DNA from: Cardinalis cardinalis
Taxonomy: Eukaryota > Chordata > Aves > Passeriformes > Cardinalidae
DNA: 64,000 nt
Assembly (NCBI GenBank): GCA_014549065.1
Contig: JACDOX010000217.1
Location: 1,046,370-1,110,369, forward strand
Direction: 5' to 3'
Below the pieces are notes generated by a model. It was not told the DNA's origin. It made no database searches and saw nothing but the letters and a program-made list of their open reading frames with translations. Shown in pieces: positions 26,083-36,459 of this stretch (its first letter is position 1; every line of letters starts with the position of its first letter). The position numbers were made by a program, and so were the translations under genes.

Positions 26083-27201
26083 TCAATGTACCCACTCGTG
26101 TGGGTGCACACTGATGTGACCCAGCTGAGAGGAATTCTGAGACTCCAACTGTAAACATCCAAAAGGTTTTCACATTTAAAAATCCAGCCACCAGCAAGCT
26201 CTTCAAATACTTATTACTCCAANTGATGAGTAACCTGAGTATTTCCCTGCATTTGGTTCTGGCACCTCTCTCTCCCTCCTCCAACCTGCAACATGGATGC
26301 AAACCCTTTCAAAAGGAATAATCTTCCCNTCAGAATTTTTCTGCCACAATTATAAACACAGATCACTGCCCTTCCCAGTTATGGAAATAAAATTCAATGC
26401 CTTCAGGATTCCTTCAAAATACAAAAATATAAAAACAACACNACTGCTTTCGGATCTTCAGACTGCTTCTTTCAAGCTCTCCTGGACTGCTGCTTTTCCA
26501 TTTGTTTCACTGAAGTTAAATAGTTGGAAATTAGGAATCTAATTAAGAAATACAGTAATTAACTGTAATTAAGAGTTACAGCAAGATTTGGAGGAGTTTT
26601 TTTCCCCTAATCTAGAGCATAAATTTTTGCATGTTAAATTAAAAACTCCATTTAAGAATCAAAATGTTAGAAGGCAGTGAAGCAACTAGATATCAGTTTG
26701 ATATTATCCAGGAAAGGTCAAATTTAAATTATAGGACATGTTTAAAACATTAAGTTGTTGGTGTAGCTTGCAGCTTTTGCATTTCAACTAATATACAGCT
26801 ATAAGATCATATAGATATATAGAGGCATCCATATCACAGGTGTTCCCTACCAAATTACCTTCAGAGATTGGAAATTCAGCATTCCCCACTAAATAATTAG
26901 GATTTCCAAGTGTTTTTTGCCCCAAGGACTCAGAAGCACAAGAAGCCTTCACCAGGACTGAAGAGCAAGGAATCCTGACAGATGGGAGCCTTAGTGCAAA
27001 CAACCAAAAGTCGGTTGATGGAAACAGGTTGCGGGTTTNGGGGGGGATTTGTTTGGACCAGAAAATAAAATGTCGTGATAATATGACAAGAGAAAATTAT
27101 CCCCCAGTTGTGGGAAGGGAGCTGAGCTGTGCCAGACCAGCATGTGGGCAGAGAGACACAGGGGGGTTGGGAGGGGGTGAGGAGAGTTAAAATTCCTACC
27201 A
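26083..27201. other. Gene-free stretch, AT-rich in the middle
   Basis: The 26520-26840 part is very AT-rich with repeated AATTA/TTAAT motifs and no repeat family. The rest has mixed composition. No gene was recognised. Confidence 0.35.
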
Positions 27202-27308
27202 CAAAACAGAAAATGAGATTAAAGGAGACATTTTGGCCACGAGGCCTTCTTTCGGCTGGAGAAGGCCTCAAAGCCAAAGTGTCTCTTCTAATCCTATTTT
27301 CTATTTCG
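27202..27308. repeat. Long imperfect palindrome (49-nt arms, 9-nt loop)
   Basis: Positions 27202-27250 pair with 27308-27260 in perfect register with no bulges, around a loop at 27251-27259. Of 49 opposed positions, 39 are Watson-Crick and 3 are G:T. The other 7 are six A/C oppositions and one A/A. The innermost 10 bp (gaggccttct/agaaggcctc) is perfect, followed by a 3x3 internal loop at 27238-27240 and 27270-27272. A further 35-position stem then has only four single mismatches. In a minus-strand RNA the six A/C oppositions become G:U wobbles, leaving only four unpaired oppositions. Possible identities are a decayed palindromic DNA transposon, an exapted ancient hairpin element of the Eulor type, or a hairpin RNA precursor. 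No flanking target duplication is visible. Confidence 0.9.
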
Positions 27309-27480
27309 AGAGTGCATTTTAATAACCCCTTTGTATATGGTACAATGACTTTAGCAAGTCCTATTTTAAGCAGATTTTCCACACTAGAAGGCGAAATGGG
27401 TTAAAATAATTGCCCCGTGCACCTCGCACGCGTGACACTTTGTTTAATCCGGTGTCGGACACCGGGGATGCACAATGCAG
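27309..27480. promoter_or_regulatory. Candidate conserved non-coding flank of the palindrome
   Basis: This repeat-free segment contains a CArG-like 'cccctttgtatatgg' at about 27326-27340, several TTTTAA and TTAAAATAATT runs and retained CpGs ('cacgcgtgacac'). It may belong to the same constrained block as the palindrome. Constraint is inferred from composition only. Confidence 0.25.
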
Positions 27481-27488
27481 AACAAGGT

Positions 27489-27520
27489 CCATGGATACAA
27501 GTGCCCATGGATACAAGTGC
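27489..27520. repeat. 16-bp tandem duplication (2 copies)
   Basis: The unit ccatggatacaagtgc occurs twice back to back with no difference (27489-27504 and 27505-27520). It is a recent slippage duplication or minisatellite seed. Confidence 0.9.
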
Positions 27521-27704
27521 TCAAGGCATGGAATGGGGGAACCAGGCTGAGAAACACAGGTTCCTCCCATCCACATCCAGTCCCTCACCTTCCCACCTGG
27601 ACAGGGACTTGGCAGATGTCAGCACACCCCAAAATTCCTCCCTCTTTGGGTAGCAGGAGGCACTGGCCATGTCCCACCAGGTGGGAGTTGGTGTGAGCAC
27701 TGGG

Positions 27705-27902
27705 CCCCAAAGCAGAGCCCAGCTGCAGCTCCAAAGCAGTGTCCCCAAAGGAGAAACCACCCACGGCTCCACTGAGGTGTCCCCAAAGCAGAGCCTATCT
27801 GCAGNTCCAATGCAGTGTNCCCAAAGCAGAGCCTATCTGCAGCTCCAATGCANTGTCCCCAAAGGAGAGATCACCCACAGCTCCACTGTGGTGTCCCCAC
27901 AG
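27705..27902. repeat. 38-bp minisatellite, 5.2 copies
   Basis: Units begin at 27705, 27743, 27781, 27819 and 27857, with a partial unit at 27895, so the period is exactly 38 bp without indels. There are two unit types in the order A-B-A-A-B. Type A reads 'ccccaaagcagagcc...' and ends 'gcagtgt'. Type B reads 'ccccaaaggaga...acccac' and ends 'ggtgt'. As 38 is not divisible by 3, the repeat is not selected as protein. Three N positions lie in the array, possibly reflecting copy ambiguity or heterozygosity. Confidence 0.93.
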
Positions 27903-28204
27903 CCACCATCTCATTGGCCAAGCTCACTTCTGTCTTGCTAAATTGGCAAAAACCTGCACCTGGATGATGTCTCCTTCTTCACCACATCCACAAAACCCCA
28001 CAAAATTATNCATCTAGAGCACGAGGTTAGAAGTTTCTCTGGTTTGTAACAAAACTCAGCATTTTCTTGAGCATAACAGGTGAAATCCTGTTCCTTAGAA
28101 GCACAACAGCCCAAGGGAGTGCCACCTGTGCTGGGCAGCCCATGCCTGTATCTCCCTGCCCTAGGTCATCAGTGACTCTTGGCTCTCCATCTCCCTGCCC
28201 GTTT

Positions 28205-28295
28205 ACAGTCCAAGTGGTGGAGACATCATCNCTGGAAATATTCAAAAAATGTCTGGGGAAGGCACTTGAGGANGTGGTCTAGAGGTGAATGGGCA
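28205..28295 (+). repeat. CR1 LINE fragment (distinct subfamily), left arm of an inverted pair
   Basis: The blocks 'aagtggtggagacatcatc', 'ctggaaatattcaaaaaatg' and 'gangtggtctagaggtgaat' match the CR1 subfamily with the 'ggtttagtggtgga' motif. Its distal 3' end is missing. The homologous segment reappears on the other strand at 28413-28590. Confidence 0.75.
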
Positions 28296-28341
28296 AGAGG
28301 TAGCTCCAGCAGGAGAATGAGTTCTGCAATCCCACAAAAAA

Positions 28342-28405
28342 GGGAATTTCCATGCTTAGTAGGACCCATGGTTTCTACTAAGGGAGGTTGTATGATGAAA
28401 TTCCC
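28342..28405. repeat. Nested short inverted repeats
   Basis: The outer arms gggaatttc (28342-28350) and gaaattccc (28397-28405) enclose inner arms cttagtag (28355-28362) and ctactaag (28375-28382). The structure lies exactly between two oppositely oriented CR1 fragments. It may be a by-product of the rearrangement that paired them. Confidence 0.6.
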
Positions 28406-28412
28406 ATGTAAA

Positions 28413-28590
28413 GATCACAGAATCATAGAACTGTGTAAGTTGGAAAAGCCCTCTAAGATCATAAAATCCAGTAGTTAATCCAACACTACCAATTCACCAC
28501 TACACCATATTCCTAAGTGCCCCATCTTGNTGTNTNTNGAACACTTCCAGGGATGGTGACTCCAGCACTGCCGTGGGCAGATGTTGCAAA
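28413..28590 (-). repeat. CR1 LINE fragment, right arm of an inverted pair
   Basis: The reverse complement of a CR1 tail is recognisable on the plus strand as 'atcacagaatcatagaactg', 'gttggaaaagccctctaaga', 'caattcaccactacaccata' and 'ttccagggatggtgactcca'. It belongs to the same subfamily as the copy at 28205-28295. A cluster of Ns ('gntgtntntn') lies where the family reads a variable 'cgtcttttgaa'. Confidence 0.9.
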
Positions 28591-29920
28591 ATACCAGAAA
28601 TACCAAACCACACACATGAAACTGCAAATATGAAAGTGAAGGGGAATGGACGTGCAACAGTGAGTGGGATGGCACCAAACAGGGGAAAGGCAAGGCTGAT
28701 GAGAGAACTACCCATCTCTGATGATGAAAATTGGGCTAGAACAACAGAAACAAATGCAACTTAGCAGAGAAACTCCTGAAACAAGGAATATGCAAAACAA
28801 AAAAAACAATTTTGTCCTCTCTACGCAGCATCAACCAGCAGTACCCAACCTCTAGGCAGCACACAGAAGACCAGCAGTCAAATTGAATTAAGGAGGAGGT
28901 TCAGCTATGCCTGGATGGCACAGGCAGCAGAGAGCTTCAACCCCTCACAGATGGATCAACTGGGAAACACAGGAGAAAGCACCAACAGGCCTAAACATCA
29001 CAGGGTGAGCTGCAGAAAAAAAAAATTAATTATCCTAAGGACACGTTAAGTACAACTGAAATTTTTCTGCATCCCAGCAGCGCTTTGTGCTAGCCANTGC
29101 TCAGGGCCAATGGAATAAAACAAAGCAGGTGAGAAATACAAAAATCTATGTAGCATGAAATATCTCTAAGAGACTTGTTTAGTGAAATTAACTAGTAGTT
29201 TAATAGAAAAAAAGCTTGATGTATGAGAGTGCTCCAATTTCTTCATAGAAATTAACATTTCAATCCTGTTTTTATCTAGAAGTCATTAAACTGTGCAACA
29301 TGAATTATTGGAACTGTAGCAGAGAATTAACTCTATTCATCAAGTAAGTCCAAACAGTTTAGAGTGCATCTGTAATGAAAAAATAGCTCCACATTTCTAT
29401 CTCTTCTCATTAAAGTAAACCAGTTTTCCCTCTCTCAGTATATAAAACTGTCTTCTCCTCATGTAATTTATATTACCATAAGCCAGCTCACATTCTAAAC
29501 TATTACACGCCTCCAATTAATTTTTGCAGCTTTTGCCTGAAAATTTAATGAGATAGTAGTGTATGAACCTGCTGACTCCAGATTACATGTGTGCTTCCAA
29601 TATTAATGTTGGCATAAAATAATCTGATACATACTTGATGAGAGCTTTCCACTATTGTGAGAGTAGTTAAGGCAATATGTAAACCAATTCCACTGATTTT
29701 CCTTCTCCTCCCACCACGTCTGCCATAAAAAATACCCCCAAAACCAGCTAAAATTACCAGCCTGAAATTGCAGAGCCTTGAGTTAAGCACTCATGAGACA
29801 GGTAACATAACCAGTGCTTCCCTGGATGTTTTAAATTTATTTCTCACCTATTAACATTTATTTTAAGACTACACTTATTTCTAAATGCTTTTATTTTTGA
29901 ATGTTGAAGGAGGAGAGGGA
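28591..29920. other. Gene-free stretch; 29160-29790 AT-rich, possibly constrained
   Basis: No transposon was recognised. The 29160-29790 part is AT-rich with TTAACTCTATTCATC-like, TTAATTTTTGCAG and CAATATTAATGTTGG segments, the last an imperfect palindrome, and has no repeat texture. It is a plausible candidate for non-coding conservation. No coding exon was found. Confidence 0.3.
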
Positions 29921-30052
29921 CATCAAGGCCAGGCTGGCTGAGGTTTGGAGCAACCTGGTCTAGTGGAAGGTGTCCCTGCCAATGGCAGAGGCTGAGTGGA
30001 ACAAGATGAGGTTCAAGGTCTCTTTCAGCCCAAACCATTCTGTGATTCTGTG
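29921..30052 (+). repeat. CR1 LINE 3'-end fragment
   Basis: It starts within 'catcaaggccaggctggctg' and passes 'agcaacctggtctagtggaa', 'gtgtccctgccaatggcaga' and 'caaggtctctttcagcccaa'. It ends in an intact 'accattctgtgattctgtg', so the terminal 8-bp repeat is preserved. Confidence 0.93.
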
Positions 30053-31829
30053 TAGGGATTTACTTCTCCCCAAAAAGAAGGGCATCTTTTAAATCCCCCT
30101 CAATGCCACCCTAACACTCACAATGCTTGAAAAATCAAGAGCTTGCACTGGTGCTGGAAAACCAAGGGGGATTTGCTTCCCAAGAGTCTCCTTGGTTGCT
30201 TTCTCTTTGNAGCTCATTTTATGGGGATAACTCTTAGTTAATTTTATGAACTGTTCTCCAGCATATTAGACAAATAACCTTTTCTTCAGAAGGACACATT
30301 CTTTGAGACTAACATTAAAGGGGNAAAATTGTAATATTCCTTTCCACTGCGACTTCAATTTACAACCACATATTGGGCATAATATGATTTTAATATCTAC
30401 GTGCCCAAGAGAAAAATTGGCAAATGCGATGCCCTGCGAGATCAAATACTTTTATATATAGACTTAAAAACACTCATTTGGCACTCTTTGGTACAGCCCT
30501 GAATTTATATTTACAGGAAACTATAAACTGCTCGTGGTGAGTCACAGAGTCCCTGAAAACATGGATTTTGCACCGAAGTGGCAGGAGCAGGGAAGCTGTG
30601 CCCAGGGAGCTGGCACAGCCTGGAAATGGGAGCCCAGTGGCCTTTACACTCAGCCTCACTGCAGCCCAGCACCTATCCCAATTAAACCATCCCCTTGCAC
30701 ACTAATACCTGCATTACCTCTGTGTTTCAAGCACAGGAGAGAAGCTGCTGGATGCAGGGAAGAATTCTGGCTCTAGGAGATGANGTTTCGGGACACAGAC
30801 GCAGCAAAGCCAGAACGTTCCAGCACTTGTCAGGAGAAGAAGCCTCACACCCTCTACGTGATGCACAGAGCCCCAAAACTCAGGTCTCTCTGAGACAGGA
30901 GGAACAAACCAGTCAGATAAAAGACTGGGAGAAGGGATGGACGGAAGGGGATGGCAGGAGAAATAATATACAGCAAGTGTGGAGGCCAACGACAGCACAC
31001 TTCTAACAGCTCCCAGTGGCTTCAAATCAATTTACATTTAAAATAAATGAATTAAATCTGATAATCTCTGATACCACTCAACCTATTTGCTCCAGGGCAC
31101 TGAAATTCAAATATTCTCCAGTTCTGAAAAGAGGCTTTCACCCACACAACAGACAAATGAAGACAAAGAGTCCTCAGCCCAAANGCCACCTCCCTGGTTT
31201 TCACACCATCAACTGGCAAAATCCATGGTGTTCAAGGCATTTTACTNCTATGACTTTTGCCCTTTGCAGTCCACCTCCTGCATTTCTAAGGTAGCTCTAA
31301 AAAGAAATATTTTGGTTTTAATTCCAGAAAATCACAGCCATCCGGATGACACCAAGCAAACAAAAAAAGGGACATCCACCCCTGGTTCATGAGAACCCCT
31401 CAACCTGCACCCTGCTGCCACACTGGATGGGGCCACACCAACAAAAGGGGATTACTGCACTGATTTTGGCTAAAANCAATCTTTCTGGTTTAGCAGGCGG
31501 CTATTTTCAACTGGGATCTGATTTTCAGCAGTGCTGTCCTGACACAGTCACGACGCTGGGAACCAGTGGTCCAGCCTGTAGCACACACGTGATGATGAAT
31601 ATTTACATATTTAAACCCACAAGAACTCACTGGACTCTTTGCTGAGGCTGAAATTACCTTTTCTTTTACAGATTTTAAAAAATCAACCACGCACTGGTTT
31701 TTTTTTAACACAGGCATGTCCTTACACTTAACAACTGCTCACACCTTTGTGCGTCAAAAGAAACATGTAATTAAATTAAGAGATGCACACACTCTTCCTT
31801 TTCTCCTGTCTCTTCTCCTTGAATGCCAC
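30053..31829. other. Gene-free stretch; 30290-30500 AT-rich candidate element
   Basis: At 30330-30480 there is an AT-rich, repeat-free block with isolated CpGs ('ctacgtgccc', 'aatgcgatgccctgcgag') and a TATATATAGAC run. This texture is often seen in conserved non-coding DNA. The remainder contains no recognised feature. Confidence 0.3.
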
Positions 31830-32270
31830 GCCAGATAGCAAATCAAAATCTGCATTTAAATAGAATATTTTTAATGTATGAAAGTGGGCGGCCTGAGGGT
31901 AAAGAGGTATTGCATTCACTCACCATATGCACAAAATTGCATTTAAAATGTGATACTACGCTTTAAAAATTTATTGAATTTTTTTTTCTCATTTCAGTAC
32001 CTTTGTTTTATTATAACAAAATCTTCTGCTCTACAGAGAATTTTGTATCAAAGCCTGCTAATAAAAATAATGTGATATTACATCATTTTATCAATTTAAT
32101 CTCGAGAAAAGGGATGATATTCAATCACATCTCATAAGTCACTATCTCTGGTAATTCCGGCCATTATTCAGCGCGAAATCCAAGCAGTCGGAATTCATTA
32201 ACACAGGGCTGCTACAAATCTGCATTTTCCAGACTTTGTCAGAAAAGGCAGCAGCCCGAACTCAGTGACC
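31830..32270. promoter_or_regulatory. Candidate conserved non-coding element
   Basis: A repeat-free AT-rich block with many homeodomain-type cores (TTTAAAATG, TTATTGAATT, CAATTTAAT), a TGATATTACATCA near-palindrome and scattered CpGs ('ggccattattcagcgcgaaa'). It runs directly into the GC-rich patch that follows. A regulatory role is inferred from composition and needs a cross-species alignment to test. Confidence 0.3.
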
Positions 32271-32560
32271 TGGATCTAACACCCTTTCAGCAGAGAGGGC
32301 CCGGCTGCCCAGCCCTGCTCCCTTCCTGCGCTGGGACAAAGCCACCGACCAGGTCACGGGGGCTTGGGGAGCCCTCCCTGCCCGAGCAGCATCCCGGCTC
32401 TGGGGGGGGGGTCCCCCCAAAACGAGGGGCTCTCCCCTCCCGGGGTGCCAGCATCAGGGACATCTGTCAGGGCAGAAGTGTCACATCCCATCGGGCAGCC
32501 CGCGGGGTGACGGCCACACAGCGGCCTGGGCGCTGCGTTATCGGGTCAGCACCTTCAGGG
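32271..32560. other. GC/CpG-rich patch with a G10/C6 self-complementary run
   Basis: GC content rises sharply for about 290 bp, with CpGs clustered at 32300-32400 and 32490-32550. At about 32403-32419 a run of ten Gs is followed by t and six Cs, which can fold on itself or form G-quadruplex DNA. No exon or promoter motif could be assigned. Confidence 0.45.
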
Positions 32561-33283
32561 GGGGAAAAGATATTATTAGAAGAGTGGATTTTGAGGTAAA
32601 TGAGATTTTGAGGTAGCTGCAGTGAGAGGCTGCTAAAATCACAGGTTTGTGGGTGTGGTGGAACCCCAGCCTTGTTGTGCTGCAGGGGACAACAGCAAAG
32701 CCCTGCCAAGCTCACTGGTGCAAAATCCAGCCACAGTTTAGCAAAGCCCTTGCTGTGAGGATGCTCAGTGTGTCAGCAGGTTTCCATATCCCACCCACCT
32801 CCCAGATCCCCTTTTGTGGCTCAGAGATGCTCTCCATCCTTTGTTGCCCACACGGCAGCTTTTCCACCCAGCCAGGAGCAGCCTCCCACCAAAACACTCC
32901 CAAAGCCAGGAATGNGAGAAGTCCCAAGCAGGTACATCCTGCCTTCCAAGAATTTTCCATTGACCTCATCCATAAAATCATAAGAAAAATAAAAATTTAA
33001 TACTAATTAAACCATATTTTGCTGACCAGTAACTTCACCTCTTCACCATACAAGCGAGCTGAGGAAAGTTCCTAACAGGGCTTTACAAAGGGTACAGGTG
33101 TTGTACAGGAACAGAATCCCAGCCAACTTCAGTGGCATCAGTCCTGGTTACCAGAGGTGGTCTCGTTATGTGACCACATTTCTCAATATCTGTAAAAATT
33201 GCACTGATTTCCACTCCACAGCTCAGGTGGGGTTTGAAGCAACCACAGTGCTGTGCTCCAGAGGCACCTTCAACACCCCAGAG
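32561..33283. other. Gene-free single-copy stretch
   Basis: No gene or transposon was recognised in this interval. Confidence 0.35.
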
Positions 33284-33347
33284 ATCACAGACTGACAGAA
33301 TGGTCTGGGCTTGGAAATGACTTTTAAAGACCATCTGATCCAAAGCC
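33284..33347 (-). repeat. Short CR1 LINE tail
   Basis: The plus strand shows 'atcacagactgacagaatgg', 'tctgggcttggaaatgactt' and 'taaagaccatctgatcc', the reverse complement of the last roughly 60 bp of CR1. A second, longer CR1 in the same orientation begins 135 bp downstream. Confidence 0.75.
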
Positions 33348-33481
33348 CAAGGCTGCAGAGTGTTTCCATCACCCACAGGTCCTACTCTAANCTCACCAAA
33401 GCCCGTAGCATTGAAGAAACACTTTGGTTGGATAAATTTATATTATTTACCCATAGAAATAAGGCATTTCAGCATGGACTC

Positions 33482-33765
33482 CTAGAATGGTTTGGGTTGG
33501 AAGGGACCTTAAAACTCATTTAGTTCTACCCCCTGCCATGGNCAGGGACACCTTCCANTGTCCCAGGNTGCTCCAAGCCCTGTCCAACCTGGCCTTGGGC
33601 ACTGCCAGGGATCCAGGGGCAGCCACAGCTGCTCTGGGCACCCTGTGCCAGGGCCTGCCCACCCTCACACCCAGATTTTCCTCCTAATATCTCATCTAAA
33701 TCTACCCTCCTGCAGCTTGAAGCTGCTCCTCTTGTCCCTTGTCACAAGCCCTTCCATGGCTGTAC
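33482..33765 (-). repeat. CR1 LINE 3'-end fragment
   Basis: A well-preserved reverse-complement series: 'agaatggtttgggttggaag', 'ccctgccatggncagggaca', 'ccaacctggccttgggcact', 'gatccaggggcagccacagc', 'tgctctgggcaccctgtgcc' and 'ctcatctaaatctaccctcc'. At 284 bp it is among the better copies in the window. Confidence 0.95.
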
Positions 33766-34139
33766 CTGCTGCTGAAAAGAAATCACTGCACCCAGGGAAC
33801 GCCTCTGTACCAGCATCACTTTGCACAGACTTGGCTTATTCTGCACAACTCACACTTCAAACAGAGATCCTTTTCCATTTCCTTCCTCCTTTGGTAGACA
33901 CCAGTGAAACATCCACCACTGACAGCAGCCACACTGCATTACTCTAATGCAAGTCAGATCCACATTGCCCAAGACCTTGCCCAGGAGAAAAGCATCTCCT
34001 AAGTGAGCAGCTCAAACCCACAGAGCAGCAAAACCCCACCCACAACCAGCACCAACCCACTGCTGCTCCCGTCTGAAAAACATTACAGGGCACTGCCAGT
34101 CACACAGACACAGATCTGCAGCAAAACCCCGAGCCCAGA
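33766..34139. other. Gene-free single-copy stretch
   Basis: No gene or transposon was recognised in this interval. Confidence 0.35.
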
Positions 34140-34500
34140 AAGGTGAAAGTGATTATTTGTGAGAGCAGATGAGGCTGTTGCAATTCCAGAATAAAATGGT
34201 AATGGGCTGTTGGTAGCGAGCGGTACATTGTTTTAACGTGTTGTGATATTTATAAATATATGAAGTTTAAATAATCAGATGACAGAGAGTTCCTTTTCAT
34301 CTCCTGAATGTTTATTATTCTTCACACATTAGCACTTTTTCCCCCAAATGTTATATCTTCTGCCATTTATAATTAATTTTAACAGCTTCTGCAACTTATC
34401 CCACAGGTTGTTGCTGTTTCTTTTAAACAGCGTGCTGCTGAGAAATTGATTTGTTTGCTCTGTGTGCCTACAGAAATCACATTATGAAATATGCATAAAT
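34140..34500. promoter_or_regulatory. Candidate conserved non-coding element
   Basis: This repeat-free, AT-rich block contains isolated CpGs ('tagcgagcggtacattg'), TATAATTAATTTTAA, an octamer-like ATATGCATAAAT at about 34489-34500 and multiple TTTAAA motifs. It lies in a run of similar blocks from 23.5 to 37.9 kb. Function is inferred from texture only. Confidence 0.3.
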
Positions 34501-35370
34501 GTCATTTCTTGGGCTGCTTCTGAGGATTAGCAGAGAAGAAAAGCTTGCTGAGGAAAAGGAGGAGACAAACAATAACAAAGCCCAACTTAACACTTAAATT
34601 CAGCCACATTCCGAGCCCCTGAATATGGGAAACTCCACGGACTACACTGCATTTACCATTCTGATGGTGTTGTTTTGATACATACGCATTATTTATGGAT
34701 TTTTCCAACAGCCACCCTTTCATACACATGTAAGAGCAGACTCTTATCCCCAGCACTTCCCCATGCATGGGCTCAGGTCCTTCCTTTCCAGCACAAGACA
34801 CCACAGCTTGAAGCNCCCATTTGATGCCTCAGGTTTGGCTTTTCTATGTTTCCCATTCTGAGCTGNTTTAGTGTGTGGGGCTGGGTTCACATCAGGGGAT
34901 GGTGGAGACAAAACAATTCCTGCTCCAGCTGGGCACCAAGGACAAATGATCCAAATCTCAGCCCCAGAGCACAAACACCGTGGGCTGCAGAGAGAAAAAC
35001 AAGCAGGGTGGGACTGCAGGGGCTAAAGCTGGNATGGGACAATGAACTGCAAGGTGCAAATGGAGCAGAACTGATCCCAGGGACAGACCCCGTGCCCGCT
35101 GGTGCATTTTGGGGCCATTTTGGTTCATCTTGGGTGCAGCCCTGGCTGGGCTCTNGTGCTGCCCAAGGTGGATCCATGGAGGAGATCCTTGGAATCAATC
35201 CCTGCTTTATTCTTTAGCCCTGTCCAGCCNCTGCTCCAGGGCAGCCTTCCCAAGGCATCACACTGTCCAGAGGGTCAGCACAGAGCTTGCAGATGGCACC
35301 TGAGATGGTCACGCTCTCAAAAGGTTTTATGACAAAACAAAATCACACATCACAGCTGNGCAGTCCAACA
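34501..35370. other. Gene-free single-copy stretch
   Basis: No gene or transposon was recognised in this interval. Confidence 0.35.
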
Positions 35371-35446
35371 TCACAGAATCTGAGCTGGAAGAGATCCCCA
35401 AGGATCATCTGGTCCTGCACAGGACAGCCCCAAGAACCACAGCATN
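35371..35446 (-). repeat. CR1 LINE tail (variant subfamily)
   Basis: The blocks 'tcacagaatctgagctggaa', 'gagatccccaaggatcatct' and 'cctgcacaggacagccccaa' match the reverse complement of the CR1 subfamily whose tail carries a 'tgtcctgtgcagggcca' motif. Only the last roughly 75 bp is present. Confidence 0.8.
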
Positions 35447-35689
35447 TGCTGGGATTCCAGACCAACAAAACACAGCAGCACTCACAGAGTCAGATATAAA
35501 CAACTTTTCCCCCAAGTCTGGAGCAGGACCTGCCCTGCCCTGCCCNGTGGAGGCAGAGGCAGCTTCCAGGGATTGCATGGGATGCAAGGCAGCTCTGCCA
35601 CGCTATCTCCCACTGCAGAGCACGCTGAATGACACGTTCTGAAATGCAAACCAGATATTTTTCTCGGAGACTTCGTTAGACACATCACT

Positions 35690-35965
35690 CTCCTATATTA
35701 TTACAGAGAGCTGTCAAAACAGCCTGGTGGGAAAGCTCTTCCCCAGACATGTACAAGTATAAATTGTCATAGTATAAAGTAAATTCCATTAACGGCAACA
35801 CAGTCATTATTTTGCATAATAAAAGTAAAGGCTCTTTGCTTGTGATCTATGTATTTACGACCATGGAACCAACTAGCACTTTCTCTTTTCTGATGCCTTT
35901 GTTAAAATTACAAGATAATTGGTTGCTGTTGCAGATATTAATGTCTGATAACAAAGTGCCTGAGG
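35690..35965. promoter_or_regulatory. Candidate conserved non-coding element
   Basis: An AT-rich, repeat-free block with TATTATTACAGAG, CAGTCATTATTTTGCATAATAA (octamer-like) and a 'gataattggttgctgttgca' SOX/homeodomain-type stretch. Its sequence style matches the block at 34140-34500. Conservation is not demonstrated. Confidence 0.25.
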
Positions 35966-36459
35966 CAGGAAAGCTGAAGTGGTAGTGAAACAGCACCAGT
36001 GACAAACCTCAAATTCCTGTTCTCCAAGAAGGAACCAAACNAACTGAAAGAAAATAGTAATTTTTAATTTGTATCATCACAGGCATTAGTTGAATGATGC
36101 ATATTGCAAATNCAGAGCAAAACTTTTTTAAAAAACATTTTTAAAATCCACATCTCTTAATTCTGGCTATGAAACCCCCCAAAACACCCAACTGAGACAT
36201 TTCAAGNACTCTTCAGAGTTCAGAATAACCCAGCATTCCGAGGGATATCGAAGAATCAGTGTAAGTCCTAAAATAAGCTGGGTAACCTCTCGGCTCTAGA
36301 AACAAATGTATTTCCACCCATAAGGGAAAAAAAAGATTTTGAAATACCTGAGTTCTCAGTGATTAGTGCCACTGCATTCCCAAAGCCCTGCACTTGCAGA
36401 GCGTGTCCATTCTGGTGGGAAGCAGGAGCGATGATGCACAGCAATACTCAGCCCTCCCT

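Noticed and set aside
27669..28017. Apparent repeat protein with PKGE/PKQS units
   Set aside because: This is a translation of the 38-bp minisatellite. A period not divisible by three shifts the frame in each unit.
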